A stretch of 64,000 bases of DNA, from the NCBI GenBank assembly GCA_000308255.3, contig HG326667.1:1-64000 (forward strand). The letters run 5' to 3'. A model generated the notes under the pieces. It was not told the origin of the DNA and searched no databases. It saw only the letters and a list, made by a program, of their open reading frames with translations. The DNA comes from Anaerococcus pacaensis 9403502 (lineage in GTDB: Bacteria > Bacillota > Clostridia > Tissierellales > Peptoniphilaceae). The position numbers were made by a program, and so were the translations under genes. Positions 36,633 to 44,648 of this stretch are shown here, piece by piece; the first letter of the stretch is position 1, and every line of letters begins with the position of its first letter.

Positions 36633-37218
36633 TTTTTTTCTTCCTTTTGCTAAAGAATTTGTTGTAAATATATGTTCCAAAATTAGCACCAATAATTGAT
36701 GCAACGATTGCGATCACTACGCAAATTGCAATGTTTTTAGGGGTGTAAAAATTATAAAGAAATGTTGCATAGTCTGTTGTAAACATCTTAGGGAATTGTT
36801 TTGTAAGACCTTCTACACCAAATACGAATGTGAAATACATCGCATGAAGCGAATATATAAACATACCAGCACCAAAACCAAGACCTACTTTCATAGTTTT
36901 GTCTGAGTAATTTTCCTTTTTACCAATCACAAGCTCTGCTAATATTCCTGCAATTGCACAAACTACTATTACAGGCCACATTCCCATAAGAGCATAGAAC
37001 ACGCCGAGTAATAAGAAATATAAGAATGCTGTTCCTCTTTGTGCGACTTGTTTACACATTATTACAAAAAGTGGCGCGGCAATTATTGTTGGAAGTGCCG
37101 ATGATAAATACAAACTCGGAATCATTCCAAACGATCCTGTCAAAAGTCCCAATCCCATTGTTAATACAAAACCAATAACAGAAAATACTGCTATTTTTAC
37201 AATACTTTTTAAATTCAT
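36622..37218 (-). CDS. ECF substrate-specific S component, MptD/Trep_Strep family, module C
   Basis: The start is the ATG at 37218 (MNLKSIVKIAVFSVIGF), 5-6 nt after AAGGAGGAG, giving 198 residues; a longer frame from 37239 lacks such a site. The protein has five to six helices, LYLSSALPTIIAAP near 38-51 and a C-terminal basic tail (KRKKKSVL). It is the first gene of the module C operon; a TetR operator lies 83 nt upstream. Confidence 0.87.
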   Translation of the reverse strand: MNLKSIVKIAVFSVIGFVLTMGLGLLTGSFGMIPSLYLSSALPTIIAAPLFVIMCKQVAQRGTAFLYFLLLGVFYALMGMWPVIVVCAIAGILAELVIGKKENYSDKTMKVGLGFGAGMFIYSLHAMYFTFVFGVEGLTKQFPKMFTTDYATFLYNFYTPKNIAICVVIAIVASIIGANFGTYIYNKFFSKRKKKSVL

Positions 37219-37300
37219 TTTTCTCCTCCTTGAATACATATAATATTTTTTATCTGCTTATAAAACAGCATGTTGCCAATTTATATAAAATTAAATCTTT

Positions 37301-37319
37301 AATATAACTAAGTTATATT
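37301..37319. promoter_or_regulatory. TetR operator of the module C operon
   Basis: This is a perfect 19-bp palindrome: arms AATATAACT and AGTTATATT around a single central base. The same arms recur at 38000-38018 in front of the TetR gene, which strongly suggests one protein binds both. A minus-strand TATATA lies just downstream. Confidence 0.82.
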
Positions 37320-37340
37320 TGATGCAAAAATTTTTCCATT

Positions 37341-37979
37341 TTACAAACCTCGTATTTTGCCCCATCCTTCATTAAAGAATTTTGAAATTAGTTTGGCATT
37401 TAATTCTACTTCTTCTCTGCTTTTAGAATGAACAGCAACTTCAGATAAAGCATAATAATATGCATGGTTAATTAAGTGAATTCCCATATCGGTTATTACA
37501 CTACCGACACCATCTTCACCATAAATCATGCTTAATATTTTGATGTGATTTTTATCTTCTATTTCCACGAGTTCATCTAAAAAATTACTGTATTTTGTTC
37601 CATAAGAACCAAACACTAATAACTCAAATGCATCTTTATTTTCAAAAAAATACAAGACCATCTTAACAGCACCATGTGCTTTAGAGTCTAAAATTTTATA
37701 AATGGTTTCTTTCCCAAGTGGAACTTCCTTTTTATATGTCTCAAAACTCTCATCCTCATACATAGCATAGTATTTTCGTATTTGGCTTACAATCGGCTCA
37801 ACTAACTCAGAAAAAAGTGCTTCCTTATCCTCAAAATGACCATAAAACGCCCCAGTAGTAACACCTGCTTCTTTGCAAATAGCTCTTAAATTTGCCTTTT
37901 CAAATCCTTGTTCTTTGAAAATTTTCTTACCGCTATTAAGAATCCTATTATGAGTTACTTCATAATCTCCGTTTGCCAC
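37341..37979 (-). CDS. TetR-family repressor of module C
   Basis: I choose the GTG at 37979, 6-7 nt after AAAGGAGGG, giving 212 residues; the frame open to 38060 overlaps the recombinase gene and the operator and is not real. The HTH is NLRAICKEAGVTTGAFYGHF (about 29-48). The ligand domain is unassigned. With operators before its own gene and before module C it should repress both until an inducer binds. Confidence 0.9.
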   Translation of the reverse strand: MANGDYEVTHNRILNSGKKIFKEQGFEKANLRAICKEAGVTTGAFYGHFEDKEALFSELVEPIVSQIRKYYAMYEDESFETYKKEVPLGKETIYKILDSKAHGAVKMVLYFFENKDAFELLVFGSYGTKYSNFLDELVEIEDKNHIKILSMIYGEDGVGSVITDMGIHLINHAYYYALSEVAVHSKSREEVELNAKLISKFFNEGWGKIRGL

Positions 37980-37999
37980 GATTTGCCCTCCTTTCTTCA

Positions 38000-38045
38000 A
38001 ATATAACTTAGTTATATTGTAGCACATGTTATATTTGAAAGTCAA
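38000..38045 (-). promoter_or_regulatory. tetR promoter and overlapping operator, module C
   Basis: On the minus strand TTGACT (38040-38045) and TACAAT (38016-38021) are 18 nt apart. The perfect palindrome AATATAACT-T-AGTTATATT at 38000-38018 begins within the -10 box and covers the start region, a classic autorepression layout. The -35 box lies only 6 nt from the prophage recombinase stop. Confidence 0.85.
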
Positions 38046-38050
38046 GATAT

Positions 38051-39616
38051 TTATACACATACATTGACTTCAACTCCTGACTTGAGCACTATCTTTAGTT
38101 CCTCATCATATACAACTACCTTATCTACAAGTTTCCTTACCAAGTCTTCATCGTAGCTTTCTATTTCCAATTCCTGATTATCTAAAAACTCTTCTAATTC
38201 CTTTAGTCTGTTTTGTTCATTCTTCTCTTCCGCTATATTTAGAAGTATCTTTTCTTTTTCATTTCTTAACTCTTCCACCTTGTCTGCAAGGTCTGTATAA
38301 TCTTTCTTGGCATTTGCGACTTTTAAAAGTTCTTCTTGAACTTTTAGCATTTCTTTGTCTATTTCTTCAATTCTGCTACTTACATTCCATGTTATTACTT
38401 GTTCTATATTCTCTTTTATTATTTCTTTTAATTGACTGCTTTCAGATATAAGCTGATTGATTGCTTCTACAACTGCTTCTTGTAGGTCTTCTTCTCTTAT
38501 GGTTCTTGCTTCACATGCTTCTGGTCCATGGGTTACTCTTGTGCAGCATCTCCAAACAGTATATTTCTTTCCTCTGTTGTTCCATGCTATTCTTCTGTAA
38601 ATATCCCCACATTTAGAGCAGTAGACAATACTTGAAAGTGCGTATTTGCTTGAATAAATTCTTCTCTTTCCTTTACCACTTACCATATTAGTACGTCTGT
38701 ACATTTCTTCCCCGACTCGCATGAAGATTTCTTTTGGTATGATGGCTTCATGGCTATTTTCTACATAATATTGAGGTGCTATTCCATCATTTTTTATCCT
38801 TTTCTTATTTAGAAAATCCACTGTGTAGGTCTTTTGTAAGAGGGCATCTCCCATATATTTTTCATTAGTTAATATTTGATTGAGGTTTGATACATGCCAT
38901 TTCTTATTTCCTGCTCCATTTACTATCTTGTCTTTTTCAAGCCCTTCCTTTATGTCTCGTAGGCTTGCTCCTTCTAAATATTCTCTGTAGATTCTTTTTA
39001 TAATTTTTGCTTCTTCAGGAACGATGACAAGTTTTCCATCTTCATCTTTACTGTAGCCTAAAAACCTATTATGGTTAACCTGGACTTGCCCTTGTTGAAA
39101 TCTATATTGAAAGCCTAACTTCACATTTTGGGATAAGGACTGACTTTCCTGTTGAGCAAGAGATGCCATAATGGTAAGGAGGACTTCTCCCTTGGCATCC
39201 ATAGTGTTGATGTTTTCTTTTTCAAAGTAAACTGGGATGTTATTCTCTTTTAGTTTTCTAATATACTTTAAGCAGTCTAGTGTATTTCTAGCAAACCTCG
39301 ATATGGACTTTGTAATGATGTAGTCTATGTTTCCTTCCATGGCTTCTTCAATCATTTTATTAAAGCCAGCTCTTTTCTTGGTATAAGTTCCACTGATTCC
39401 TTCATCAGAAAAAACTCCCGCAAATTCCCAATCTGGATTTTTCTTAATATAGTTTGTGTAATGGTCTATTTGAGTGTCATAAGAAGTTGCCTGTTCATCG
39501 CTGTCCGTTGATACCCTTGCATAAGCTGCCACCCTTAGTTTCTTCTTTTCTGATTCCTTGATGGAATTTCCTTTTTTCTTCTTCGCTGGTATAACTATAA
39601 CCTTACTATTCATCAT
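38051..39616 (-). CDS. large serine recombinase, prophage set (1 of 3)
   Basis: The 521-residue protein has a resolvase domain with the nucleophile in YARVSTD (near residue 37) and [11 protein letters not shown]. It continues with a recombinase domain (about 175-290), a zinc ribbon (YCSKCGD and a second Cys pair, about 330-370) and a coiled coil (about 395-470). It overlaps the accessory gene before it by 11 nt. It should catalyse phage integration and excision; the element end is expected just past its stop. Confidence 0.93.
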   Translation of the reverse strand: MMNSKVIVIPAKKKKGNSIKESEKKKLRVAAYARVSTDSDEQATSYDTQIDHYTNYIKKNPDWEFAGVFSDEGISGTYTKKRAGFNKMIEEAMEGNIDYIITKSISRFARNTLDCLKYIRKLKENNIPVYFEKENINTMDAKGEVLLTIMASLAQQESQSLSQNVKLGFQYRFQQGQVQVNHNRFLGYSKDEDGKLVIVPEEAKIIKRIYREYLEGASLRDIKEGLEKDKIVNGAGNKKWHVSNLNQILTNEKYMGDALLQKTYTVDFLNKKRIKNDGIAPQYYVENSHEAIIPKEIFMRVGEEMYRRTNMVSGKGKRRIYSSKYALSSIVYCSKCGDIYRRIAWNNRGKKYTVWRCCTRVTHGPEACEARTIREEDLQEAVVEAINQLISESSQLKEIIKENIEQVITWNVSSRIEEIDKEMLKVQEELLKVANAKKDYTDLADKVEELRNEKEKILLNIAEEKNEQNRLKELEEFLDNQELEIESYDEDLVRKLVDKVVVYDEELKIVLKSGVEVNVCV

Positions 39617-40022
39617 CTATCACCTCGATTAACCTATACTTATAACTTGCTCGTTCAAAAGGATCTAGAGGCAAGGTCTCTTCCTCCTTATATCTAAACT
39701 TGCAAGGAACTTTAATAATCTTCTCTTCCTTTTCCCAAACTCGTCCCATGGCCACTGCCCTTTCCTTTAGCATTTGACCTGCCTTTTCAAAACTTTCTCC
39801 ATCTATTATCTTGGGATAGATTTCATTTCCTAAATATTTTTCGTTGGTTAATATTTTTTTAACACTGGAACTATTTTTCTTTAAGCCTGCAAGGTCTGCA
39901 GACTTTATAAGAGCATTGCCAGCAAGATAGTTTTCAAAGATTTTTCTTATATTCTCAGCTTCTGTTTCTTGAACTTCTAATCTTCCATCTCTTATGGTAT
40001 AGCCATAACATAGTCTAGACAT
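39606..40022 (-). CDS. truncated recombinase-like accessory protein (2 of 3)
   Basis: The 138-residue protein has only the central recombinase domain ([31 protein letters not shown]). It lacks the resolvase catalytic domain, zinc ribbon and coiled coil. It begins [17 protein letters not shown], exactly where a full recombinase would continue after its catalytic domain. Overlaps with both neighbours (8 and 11 nt) argue that it is a translated, maintained gene and not a random fragment. It may act as a DNA-binding or directionality partner; this is inference. Confidence 0.85.
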   Translation of the reverse strand: MSRLCYGYTIRDGRLEVQETEAENIRKIFENYLAGNALIKSADLAGLKKNSSSVKKILTNEKYLGNEIYPKIIDGESFEKAGQMLKERAVAMGRVWEKEEKIIKVPCKFRYKEEETLPLDPFERASYKYRLIEVIDDE

Positions 40023-41577
40023 CTTCTTTCACTTCCTCTCTTAATACAAGTCCACACTTTAAATAAAAATCCAGAGTCTCTCTATTAAAAACTTGGATGT
40101 GGTCAATAATTTCTACAAACAATTCACTTTCAAAGTGATCTAGCATTTTACTTTTATCTAAGATTCCTATTAGTTTTTCAAGTTCTCTTATTTCTTCATC
40201 ATTTCCAAGAATGGCTTTTTTACATCTTTCCTTTTCTTTGACTAGATAACTTTCTTCACTTGAAATTTCACTGCTTTCTTTTGCGTAAATACTTGCATCT
40301 AAAACTCCTGAAGTTATTAGTTTGCTAAGAACCTCTTTTCTATCCTTTAGTTTTTCTAGGTTTTCTTCTATTTTATTTATCTTCTCGACTTCTTCCTTGC
40401 TGTCCACTCTCTTTAATGTTTCTAAGAGTGGAATTAGAATACTATCTTTTCCAAAGACTAGCTTGTTTACTAAAGTCACAAAAGCTAGTTTTATATTCTT
40501 ATCTTTAATAAACTTCATAGAACACTTATTGATATCTTTTAGATGTTCACTACAAGTCCAAGCTATATATTTATCTTTGGCATTATAGTGATGTCTTCTT
40601 TTAAAGCTTGAGCCACACTCTCCACACTTTATTTTCCCCGATAGGCTATATCTATTTTGATATCTTTTAGTGTCTTCTCCATTTCCTTTTGCTATAGCCA
40701 TTATCTTTATTAGGTCTTGAACTTTCTGAAAGTTCTCTCTACTTACTATGGCTTCATGGTTGTCTATTATCTTATACTGGTCTTCTTCTCCCTTATTTTT
40801 ATGTCTATTATAATTTTCATCTGTATAAGTTTTTTGGTAGATAACATCCCCTGTGTATTTTTCATTTTTTAAGATGCCGTTTATAGTTGACCCATGCCAG
40901 CTTGCTCCTTTTTGTCCTTTAATCTTTCTTTTATTTAGGTTCTCTGCTATTTTATGTGTTCCCTTACCTGCAAGATACTCTTCAAATATTTCTTTTATGA
41001 TTTTCCCTTCTTCTTCATTCACTACCATCTTTCCGTCTATATTCTCATAGCCATAAGGTGGGCTTGATATAATAAAAGTTCCATTTTGAAATCTTTTCTT
41101 TATGGACCACTTGTTATTTTCTGATATAGATCTGGATTCACTTTCTGCCAGGGATGAAAGTATGGATAGCATCAACTCACTTTCCATGGTTCTGGTATCA
41201 ATATTTTCTTTTTCAAAATAGATACCAATGTTTAAATCAAGAAGTCTTCTTACAATTTCCAAACAGTCTGTTGTGTTTCTTGCAAGTCTTGAGATTGATT
41301 TAGTTAGGATGAAGTCTATTTTTCCATCTTCACAATCTTTTAGCATTTTTAGAAGACCGTCTCTACATTCTTTCTTGGTTCCAGTAATGCCTTCGTCATA
41401 GTATAAACCTGTAAATGTATATGACTTGTTCTCAGATATCATCTTTTCGTAGTGTGATTTTTGCGTTTTAAGACTTACTAGCTGAGCATCCTCATCTGTC
41501 GATACTCTTGCATAGGCAGCGACTCTTAATATTGATTCCTCTTTTTGATTTGCTTCTATTTTGGTTATCTTTTTCAT
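40015..41577 (-). CDS. large serine recombinase, prophage set (3 of 3)
   Basis: The 520-residue protein has a resolvase domain with YARVSTDE (near residue 24) and LTKSISRLARN, a recombinase domain (about 160-280), a zinc ribbon (KCGECGSSF and a second Cys, about 320-360) and a C-terminal coiled coil (about 390-470). It is the first of three overlapping recombinase genes; with two complete catalytic domains the set may work as a heteromer. Confidence 0.93.
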   Translation of the reverse strand: MKKITKIEANQKEESILRVAAYARVSTDEDAQLVSLKTQKSHYEKMISENKSYTFTGLYYDEGITGTKKECRDGLLKMLKDCEDGKIDFILTKSISRLARNTTDCLEIVRRLLDLNIGIYFEKENIDTRTMESELMLSILSSLAESESRSISENNKWSIKKRFQNGTFIISSPPYGYENIDGKMVVNEEEGKIIKEIFEEYLAGKGTHKIAENLNKRKIKGQKGASWHGSTINGILKNEKYTGDVIYQKTYTDENYNRHKNKGEEDQYKIIDNHEAIVSRENFQKVQDLIKIMAIAKGNGEDTKRYQNRYSLSGKIKCGECGSSFKRRHHYNAKDKYIAWTCSEHLKDINKCSMKFIKDKNIKLAFVTLVNKLVFGKDSILIPLLETLKRVDSKEEVEKINKIEENLEKLKDRKEVLSKLITSGVLDASIYAKESSEISSEESYLVKEKERCKKAILGNDEEIRELEKLIGILDKSKMLDHFESELFVEIIDHIQVFNRETLDFYLKCGLVLREEVKEDV

Positions 41578-41636
41578 CGTCTCACCTCTCTTTCTCTTAG
41601 TGCTATATTCCCGTACAAGTGAGTATTTATCAAGTC

Positions 41637-41846
41637 TTATAGCAATAATTCTGAAAGAATAGGTCTAAATCTTTTAATGTTTTCTCTCCTAATTTTTCTA
41701 TATTCTTCAAGGCTAATTTCATCTAAAAGAAAGAGGTCTTGGATGAATTTATCCGATAGATAAAAGTTAAGCTCTGCTTTTAAATCTCTTTCTGTGTATT
41801 CAGTTTTTAAAATTTCTTTTCTACCTTTAAACTTTTCTACTCTCAT
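41637..41846 (-). CDS. small SHOCT-like protein upstream of recombinase set
   Basis: The 69-residue protein follows a TAGGAGG site. Its second half, DLFLLDEISLEEYRKIRREN, resembles a SHOCT helix pair, like the 45-residue protein preceding the recombinase at 12710-12847. It lies 59 nt before the first recombinase gene. Function unknown; a role in recombinase regulation is a guess from its position. Confidence 0.7.
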   Translation of the reverse strand: MRVEKFKGRKEILKTEYTERDLKAELNFYLSDKFIQDLFLLDEISLEEYRKIRRENIKRFRPILSELLL

Positions 41847-42000
41847 ACTCCACCTCCTATATCACAGGCAAAGAAATTAAGGCTATTTTTAACCTTAGTT
41901 TTCTTTCCTCTATATTTCTTAGGACAAATTAATTGTTTATGAGTAATATTACAGCTCTTAATATATGCCATATGAAATACTAAAATCGGACGGCAAAATA

Positions 42001-42043
42001 AAAAAAGGCTTAATGGATTTCTAATTTAAAAATCCATTAAGCC
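42001..42043 (-). terminator. strong terminator of the phage late operon
   Basis: Fourteen-bp arms, GGCTTAATGGATTT and AAATCCATTAAGCC (42007-42020 and 42030-42043), with six plus-strand A form a very stable minus-strand terminator 13 nt after the endolysin stop. It separates lysis genes from the recombinase unit. Confidence 0.93.
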
Positions 42044-42055
42044 ATAATCATTTTA

Positions 42056-42865
42056 TTAAATTAGCTGATTTACTCTTCTCTGAACTGCTTTATAATCATA
42101 TCCAGCTTGAGTTAACCTTCTTTTTCTTTCTTCTCCATTCCCCCATTTTCCACTTATAACCTCTCTGGCTAATTGGTCGATTGTCTTTCCAACTGGATAT
42201 ACTATCTTGCCATTAGCATCGAATACTTTTAATCCGAATTTATCTGCACATCTTTTGGCATTATCTAAATTTCTAAATGCACCTTTCTGGCTTTTTACAT
42301 CAGACCAGAATTTTCTAACTCTATATAGTCCACATGTTGGTTTGCTAACAGCCTTATTGCCTCTTAGTCTTTTATTAACCTCATTTGCTATATAAGGAAA
42401 CTTGCTTCCAAGATATGGTCCTGGACAATTTGTATTGGAATACCACTCATGTTTTTGAAGTACACCATCCTTACCTCCAGTATAGGTACAAGGATAGATT
42501 CCATTTCTTCTGCAGATGTCTGTAACTAAATCAATTAGTCTGTTTAAAACATAATCAGAAACTAGCCACTGAGGTCCCCTAGTAGAGTTTCCTACTTCAA
42601 TTGTTACTGCTTGATTGTCACACCATCCAGACGATGTTGTCCAGGCTCTATTGGCTTCATCAACTCCTAAAACAATAACTCCGTCAGATCCTAAATTATA
42701 GTTAGCTGAGGCTTGCCTTGATTTAGGCACAAAAATTCTTGCCAAGTTCCTACCACTTATGACTCCTGCTGCGTGGTGTATAGCAATTTTCGATATCTTT
42801 TGATTTCTTTTTCCGCTATGGTTTGGTGAGAGAATCGTTGCTTGTATTAATGAACTATTACTCAT
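42056..42865 (-). CDS. phage endolysin, N-acetylmuramoyl-L-alanine amidase
   Basis: The 269-residue enzyme has an Amidase_2 domain (about 20-170) with zinc ligands His30 (IAIHH), His139 (QKHEWY) and Cys147 (NTNCPGP). A linker domain (about 175-220) follows, then a C-terminal Cpl-7-type wall-binding repeat (LAREVISGKWGNGEERKRRL, about 230-249). It cleaves the peptidoglycan stem from MurNAc at lysis. It is the last gene of the late operon, directly after the holin gene. Confidence 0.94.
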   Translation of the reverse strand: MSNSSLIQATILSPNHSGKRNQKISKIAIHHAAGVISGRNLARIFVPKSRQASANYNLGSDGVIVLGVDEANRAWTTSSGWCDNQAVTIEVGNSTRGPQWLVSDYVLNRLIDLVTDICRRNGIYPCTYTGGKDGVLQKHEWYSNTNCPGPYLGSKFPYIANEVNKRLRGNKAVSKPTCGLYRVRKFWSDVKSQKGAFRNLDNAKRCADKFGLKVFDANGKIVYPVGKTIDQLAREVISGKWGNGEERKRRLTQAGYDYKAVQRRVNQLI

Positions 42866-43267
42866 TTATTTTTCCTCCTTGAATTGTTTTAATATTTCCT
42901 TTAATTTTTCTGGTACTGGCAAGCCTAAAGCTACAGAGTTTTCCAAGATGGAAAGACCTTCATTTGCGATATAAAAAAAGATGATGGCTGTTCTTATCAT
43001 TGTTCCATCACCTTTAATTAAATTTACATCGCATAGGTTTGCTATGCCTACAACTATAAAAATCATTATCTTTTTTGCTATCCCTTTAAATCCTATAGCT
43101 GAAGATAGTTTCCTTTCGACTCCTGCTCTTAAAACTCCTGTTAGATAGTCAGCAATCACAAACGCTAGTAGTGTATAAATAAAAGCATCAACACTTCCAA
43201 GGAAAAATCCTAGACATCCTCCTATCGCTGTAAAGCATACTTTTAATATTTCTAAAAACTTATTCAT
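42866..43267 (-). CDS. phage holin (phi29/Cp-1 toxin-secretion family)
   Basis: The 133-residue membrane protein has hydrophobic segments at about 8-45 and 65-90 and the family segment ADYLTGVLRAGVERKLSSAIG (about 39-59, shown across a loop). It should form the membrane lesion that releases the endolysin encoded immediately downstream with no gap. Confidence 0.9.
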   Translation of the reverse strand: MNKFLEILKVCFTAIGGCLGFFLGSVDAFIYTLLAFVIADYLTGVLRAGVERKLSSAIGFKGIAKKIMIFIVVGIANLCDVNLIKGDGTMIRTAIIFFYIANEGLSILENSVALGLPVPEKLKEILKQFKEEK

Positions 43268-43268
43268 T

Positions 43269-44648
43269 TTATTCCTCCTCTGTTAAGGTATATGTTATTT
43301 TCATTGTTTTGTCAGCTGTTTTTAATATTGGACTAGATAAGTTATTAATCGTTCCAAGATAGGGAGTGTGAAGAAATAAAAGTTTATAAAATCTTTCCTC
43401 ATAACCTCCAAACCCTATTGCAAATGGACCAATTGTCTGTGCCTCCATCATTAAGTTATCTATTCCACTACCATTAAAATCTTTGACATTATTTACTATC
43501 ACTTGGTCATTTTTATCAATAACAAACTCATAACCTAGTATATAATCTCCCCATTTGTATAAATAGTTGTATTCACCACTATACCTACTTGTATTGACTT
43601 TTTTACCTAATTCAATAATAGATATATCCACAGGATTATTAATATTAATTTTATAGATTTTATCTCTATTAAATATATTAATTGAATATAAGTATCCATT
43701 TTTTATACAGCTATATTTATATCTATGGCAATAACTTCTATCTTTTTCATAGTAATTTCCTAAGTCATCAAGTCTTATTCCATTTAATGACCATTCATCT
43801 GTCTTCGTGGTATAATCACTTTTATTAATCTTTAATCTTATTAGCTTATCTCTATTAGTCCCAAATCCATACCAATACCCATCCTCTCCGTCATAAAAGC
43901 AACATTCATTCCAGGTGCCTATCTTGCTGAAAAACTCTGATACATCAATAGTAATTCTTTCCTCAGCTTTGTAGCCTTTAGTATAAATAGGATCATTTAA
44001 TCCTATGCTTGTTAATGGCTCTTTTAGCTTTACCAATTCTATCGATTTATTATTTAGTGGCCATATTGATACTATTGTGTTCGACTTAAAATCTATCTCA
44101 ACACATCCATTATAACAATCTGAAACCTCACGCTTTTTATATAAAGATGTACTATTTAATAATAAAAAATGGTCTTTTCCATGAGTATCTCCATAAAAGT
44201 ATTTACCACCTCTGTAGTGTGTAAGTGCTATTGATGATATTCTTCCATTAGCTTGAGAGGTTGAAAAGTCCCATACAAATTTATATCCATTTTCAAGTGG
44301 AGTTGTTTCTGTTAAATTAGCTGAGCCTCTTCTTGGAGCATCTGTCTGATTCACGTCATTTGATGCATAACCAATTATCTGATTATCAGATGGTGCAAAT
44401 ATCTTTTCTGGATTTTCTTCGAGTTTGTCTTCAAAAAGAAGAACTCCCCCATAGCATTTATTAGCTATAGGAAATATCTCCTTCCAAAATTCTACTTTCT
44501 TACCATCATCTATTGGATACATTAACCCCATAGGATTGAGCCTTAATAAATCTGGGACTGCATTCGTTATTAAGTTTTCATCTTCATATATCTCCTTCCT
44601 ATTTGTCCTCACATCAGTTAGTTCAATGACTGATTTACCTTTGAGCAT
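43269..44648 (-). CDS. putative tail fibre or host-recognition protein
   Basis: I start at the ATG at 44648 (MLKGKSVIELTDVRTNRKEI), after AAGGAGGAA, giving 459 residues; the longer frame to 44702 overlaps the previous gene by 68 nt. It has no membrane segment and is rich in aromatic and beta-prone stretches (for example YHRYKYSCIKNGYLYSINIF). I recognise no enzyme. Its place between the baseplate-like protein and the holin fits a receptor-binding or tail-tip protein. Confidence 0.65.
   Translation of the reverse strand: MLKGKSVIELTDVRTNRKEIYEDENLITNAVPDLLRLNPMGLMYPIDDGKKVEFWKEIFPIANKCYGGVLLFEDKLEENPEKIFAPSDNQIIGYASNDVNQTDAPRRGSANLTETTPLENGYKFVWDFSTSQANGRISSIALTHYRGGKYFYGDTHGKDHFLLLNSTSLYKKREVSDCYNGCVEIDFKSNTIVSIWPLNNKSIELVKLKEPLTSIGLNDPIYTKGYKAEERITIDVSEFFSKIGTWNECCFYDGEDGYWYGFGTNRDKLIRLKINKSDYTTKTDEWSLNGIRLDDLGNYYEKDRSYCHRYKYSCIKNGYLYSINIFNRDKIYKININNPVDISIIELGKKVNTSRYSGEYNYLYKWGDYILGYEFVIDKNDQVIVNNVKDFNGSGIDNLMMEAQTIGPFAIGFGGYEERFYKLLFLHTPYLGTINNLSSPILKTADKTMKITYTLTEEE

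Noticed and set aside
37980..38060. Upstream extension of the module C TetR protein
   Set aside because: It would cover the operator, the ribosome site and part of the recombinase gene; the GTG at 37979 has an ideal AGGAGG site.
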